Shown here piece by piece: positions 60,443-64,000 of a stretch of 64,000 nt of DNA. Source of the DNA: Artemisia argyi (lineage: Eukaryota; Streptophyta; Magnoliopsida; Asterales; Asteraceae); the NCBI GenBank assembly GCA_030686995.1, contig CM060707.1, positions 84,120,472-84,184,471 on the forward strand. Direction: 5' to 3'. The notes under the pieces are model-generated. The model worked only from the letters and a program-made list of their open reading frames with translations, did no database searches and was not told the origin of the DNA. Numbering within the stretch: position 1 is the stretch's first letter; every line of letters begins with the position of its first letter. A program made the translations under genes and the position numbers.

Positions 60443-60909
60443 TGTAACACCCCAACCCAACAAGGGTAAAGATGTCACAATAATATGGTGTTTCATCAGA
60501 ACAAACAAAACAGATCAAAAGCGGGAGACTTACGTAAATAACTTACTCTAAATGACTATGGTCAAAATCTTCAACTCAGCTCTACTCTCAATCCCAGAAA
60601 TGCTATCCCAAAAGCTATCTTGAATACCTACCGCGGTGAAAAGAAATGCGGCTGAGCTTAAAAAGCCCAGTGAACAGATATATAACAAAATGAAACGAAA
60701 TATAAATGATGAAGTACAAGTGATATATTTTGGGGAAAACATATTTAGGTATAACGGATAATATGGAAATAAAATATGTAGGTTTGGTAAGGAATTCATA
60801 CAATCACCTGCATAAACAGAGTCAGAACCATAATCATACTATGAGCTCAGAAACATATCATATCAAATCATAATCATTCATCTTCATAAACATATAGAGG
60901 GGAGACAGA
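60443..60909 (-). repeat. Tekay-like 5' LTR, cut by an Athila-like LTR
   Basis: It starts TGTAACACCCCAACCC on the plus strand and matches 20738-20996 from 60620 to about 60906, then stops abruptly. Confidence 0.75.
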
Positions 60910-63900
60910 TGAAGATCAAATTATATATATTTATAATACACCAAAGAATTTGCAAGAAATACAAATTCTGAGTTCGTTTCCCGTGAAGGTGTAAATGGAA
61001 TCGTGAAATTCGATTCGTGAAATAGTGTTTGTGAAAATGTGAAAAGTGAAATTGTGATTATGGAATTCAAATGAAAATAGAAATCACAAAATATGCAGAA
61101 GGTACAAGCTACTATAGCGCGAATGTCTAAAAATTAAATTCGGAAAATCAATTGCGAATTTTAAACGCTACGTACAAACTAAAATGTGTATTTTAATGAA
61201 AAATGATTCTAAAAATGTAAAATAAATTTATAAAAATCTAAAACTACTAAAAATAATTTTGAGAAAAAAGAAAAATATTTTTTTTACTTTTTATTTATTT
61301 TCTATGATTTAATGTCTATTTTTGTAATTTTAAATGAATTAAAAATAAGAGAAATTGTGAAAATAAAAGTGAAAAATACAAAATAAGTTTTGAAAAATCT
61401 AAAATAATAGAAAAGAATTTTCTAAAATATGTTTGGGATTTTTCAAGATTTTTTTGAATTTTTATCTGATTTTCTCTATTAAAAAGTATTTAAAAATTAA
61501 TTAAAATCTAAAATAAAGTGAGAAAAATAGTTCTACTACTCAGAAAATTATGAAATTTTTACGAAAATTCTAAAATAATAAAAGAAACTTAAGAAAAATT
61601 TTTGAAACAAAAATAAGCTATAGAAGTGCTAATTGAGTGCAAATCAGCTTACTATAAGTGATTATTAATAAGCACTTGCATCAAAACTAAATGAAACTGA
61701 CATAGAAGACTTATGATACTCATATAAGCTCAAAATCACTCAAATAAGAACAAGTTTTTCATAGAGACCTCACTAAAAAGCAATAAGCAGTTTCTAATAA
61801 GCCAAGAAATAAGTAAATAGGTCACAGAACAAGCCAGCTGATCAGGTAATATGAGATACACTACTGAAAACCTAAATCAACTCAGATTGTTCACTAGTAT
61901 TCAGGAAACAAGTCCAAATGATTATTTGCAAACTTAATTCTTATCAGCAGAACTTGTTTCAAACACCTGATTTGCAGACCTTAATTAGCAGTCTTAATAA
62001 GCACTAAGGTACAAACTAGTGGGGGCAAAAGCTAACTAGCAGTACTGAGACACTAAAAATTCAAAAAGCCCTATCACAAGCTTTCAATTGATAACCTAAT
62101 TGAAGCTAAGAACAATTACTAGAACAAAGTATTATGCTGCAGCTAACTAACACTATACTGACTTATCAGTATACACTCACTTTGACTTAATCTAATTTCT
62201 ATTGATCAAATTTACTCCTATTTGTTATAATAAGCTACTAACTAACTGAATTAAGCTATATTATACTAACTTGCAACTAAAATTTCAATTGTACTATCTA
62301 AATTACAAGTATCCTATCTGTTAATTAAATTTCTATCTTACTTTGACTTTTTGTAAACTAAACTACTATTATTATACTATAATAATTCTACTCTAACCTA
62401 TAGAGATCTACTAGTGCAGAAACATCATCAACCTAACAACTACAATCACCAACTGATAGCAGATCCAAACACCCCTGCAACTATCAAAATACACTACACC
62501 TACTGATTTTGAACCTCAAATATCTCAACTAGTGCTCAATCTCAGTCTCATATCACTAAAATGAACCAAATCATCTTCTAAAATTTCACAATGTGCATCA
62601 AAAGAACAGATCCATAGATTGATCAAATTGAACAATGCAAAACACAGTTACAAGTAAAGCAGGTGTACAAATGATCAAACAAGCTCAAATATAACTATAT
62701 CTACTAAAGTATCAACAAGTTTTATCAATGAAATAGTAACAACTAAGATCTGAACCAGAAACTATAGATGCAAATAGGAATTTTGGAATTAGATTCAGAA
62801 CTTACAAAGTAATTCACCTCAGCTTGAACAGAGGTGATTCACTAAGCTAGCCTATCTTTAGATAGGCCAAAGGCTTCCATTACTCCCTTTGAACTATCAA
62901 ATACACCACTGGATCATGAATTAAACTAAACTTTGACTTATGTTGACTGTTTTTGAATGAACACAGATCTGATTTAGACTATAATAAGTTCTTCACTAAA
63001 GCTATAAAGCTAAAATGAAGAGTTTCTAACTAATAACAAGCTTGATTGCAAGCTGTGAAGAGGATTTCAAAATATTTTTTATATTTTTGTTATTTTTCTG
63101 ATTTTTTTTAGTTTTTGTAAAGAGTGAATGTAACTGATGTAAAATTTGAGTTAATAAAATCTGAAATAAACTTCTGAGATAAGCTAAATGAACAAACAGA
63201 ACAACTTAAGAGATTATTTTAAAGCTAAAATGAGAAGCAAAGTAGATTACTAAAAACAGAATTAATAAGAATTGAACTAAAAACTTTATTGATTAAATGT
63301 GAAAATTACAATATGAAAGATGAGTTTACAGAAACTTAACTACTACAATTATCCTAACATAATTTCTACAACATTTCATTACACTAACTCTACATAGAAA
63401 ATGAGTAAAAATAAGCTCTATTTATAGCTGAAGTGAGAGGGTTGAGGGTCTTATGCCATGCTGGCAATCCGTGTGAGTTTTGTGCTTTCTCTAATCTTCT
63501 CATAACCCTTAGATCATTTTGTGCTTCTTTAATCAGATGAGAACCCTTGGATTATTAAGTGTGAGGTGGCACAACCAATGATAAGCTGCCACATGTCTCA
63601 ATTCGTGCATACATTCTCTTTCCGTGTCAGATGCTTCTAGAAGGCGGATCCAATGATTGGAATGACGCGTATCAACCAATAGTGAGCTGCCAAGTGTCCA
63701 CGAGGCTTAAGTGTACACGGATTTATTTCCTTACATGCTCTGTGCACGTGAGACTTCTTCTAAATGAACCAATCATTAGTAATTATTGGTTAATCATTGT
63801 TGGGATGGGTAATTTTGGAAGGGTAAATTCTAGGGTTCATGGGTATTTGGGTGTTTCTGGGTTAAGAGAATTGGGGGGCGGGAAGTGTTAAAAAGTAATA

Positions 63901-64000
63901 TATTATTACCTATTTGACTAATGGTGTTGACCGAGTGGAAATGGGCTCAAAAGGGTTTGGGCTTTGGTGGGCTTGGTACATGGATTTGGAATTTGGACTT
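60910..64000 (-). repeat. Athila-like LTR, incomplete at the window edge
   Basis: On the minus strand this resembles, loosely, the Athila LTR at 33254: the same hairpin GCCTATCT/AGATAGGC (62850-62867), the TCAACATAAGTCAA word (near 62940) and an AT-rich U5. The left end (60910, TGAAGATC) abuts host LTR with no primer site or polypurine tract, so it is the outer end of an element or a solo LTR. U3 extends beyond 64000. The ORF 63631-63891 is not supported. Confidence 0.65.
63419..63426 (-). promoter_or_regulatory. TATA box of the right Athila-like LTR
   Basis: TATTTATA is TATAAATA on the minus strand. Upstream on that strand lie TTCTAGAA (63635-63642), CACGTG (63745-63750) and repeated CCAAT words. 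Confidence 0.55.

Larger units (their letters stand above)
20736..60909 (-). mobile_element. Tekay-like Ty3 element, mostly LTR, heavily interrupted
   Basis: LTR sequence is recognised by repeats shared between 20744-20996 and 60626-60906 (both include GCTGAGCTTAAAAAGCCCAG). On the plus strand the right LTR starts TGTAACACCCC at 60443 and the left one ends AAGTATTACA at 58868. A purine tract (minus strand) follows 58868 and a damaged tRNA-Met type primer site precedes 60443, so the element runs on the minus strand. Only 1.6 kb of internal sequence remains and no gag or pol was recognised. The left LTR lacks about its first 180 bp and carries element B and the Copia element. Confidence 0.7.

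Noticed and set aside
63631..63891. 86-codon ORF near the right edge
   Set aside because: It lies in the U3 of an Athila-like LTR on the opposite strand, with no domain.

Overview
The window is an AT-rich, gene-poor stretch of plant nuclear DNA made almost entirely of nested transposable elements. I found no ordinary single-copy host gene, tRNA, rRNA or CRISPR array. The style of the coding remnants suggests the daisy family (Asteraceae), perhaps near Artemisia, Tanacetum or Chrysanthemum. These remnants are a Copia element with a long extra 3' ORF, Athila gag and ORF1 proteins, a MULE transposase fused to an OTU protease, and a DUF4283/zinc-knuckle LINE protein. That placement rests on memory of protein families and was not checked.

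Layout. (1) 1-1665: minus-strand LINE ORF1-like pseudogene. (2) 4.5-20.7 kb: remains of a minus-strand MULE (GRF-type zinc finger fragment, transposase and OTU domain). It is split by an Athila-type element without pol (7299-20503, +), which is itself split by a small non-coding Copia-type element (10085-13923, -). (3) 20.7-60.9 kb: a minus-strand chromovirus-like (Tekay-type) Ty3 element that is mostly LTR. Its 3' LTR holds two insertions. Element B (22393-32569, +) carries a 1974-bp insertion with a 9-bp target duplication in its own 5' LTR. A SIRE-like Copia element (33212-58770, -) carries, inside its 3' LTR, a nearly full Athila element with gag-pol (33254-47746, +). (4) 60.9-64 kb: a minus-strand Athila-like LTR that runs off the right edge and interrupts the other Tekay LTR.

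Most insertions were confirmed from the bases: CCCCT (10085 element), GATTA (element B), CTAAG (Copia), TAAGTAAAG (23796 insertion), and GTGGT/ATGGT with one mismatch (7299 element). In two cases reading across the empty site restores the reading frame of the interrupted ORF.

The most interesting observation is a repeated element of about 110 bp shared, in sense orientation, by two unrelated retrotransposons. There are four copies between pol and the 3' LTR of the Athila element and two between pol and the 3' ORF of the Copia element. Every copy can fold as a hairpin whose loop pairs with a site 16-17 nt downstream (a pseudoknot). Both helices show compensatory base changes between copies. 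I infer a conserved functional RNA structure; no covariation statistics or database search could be run.
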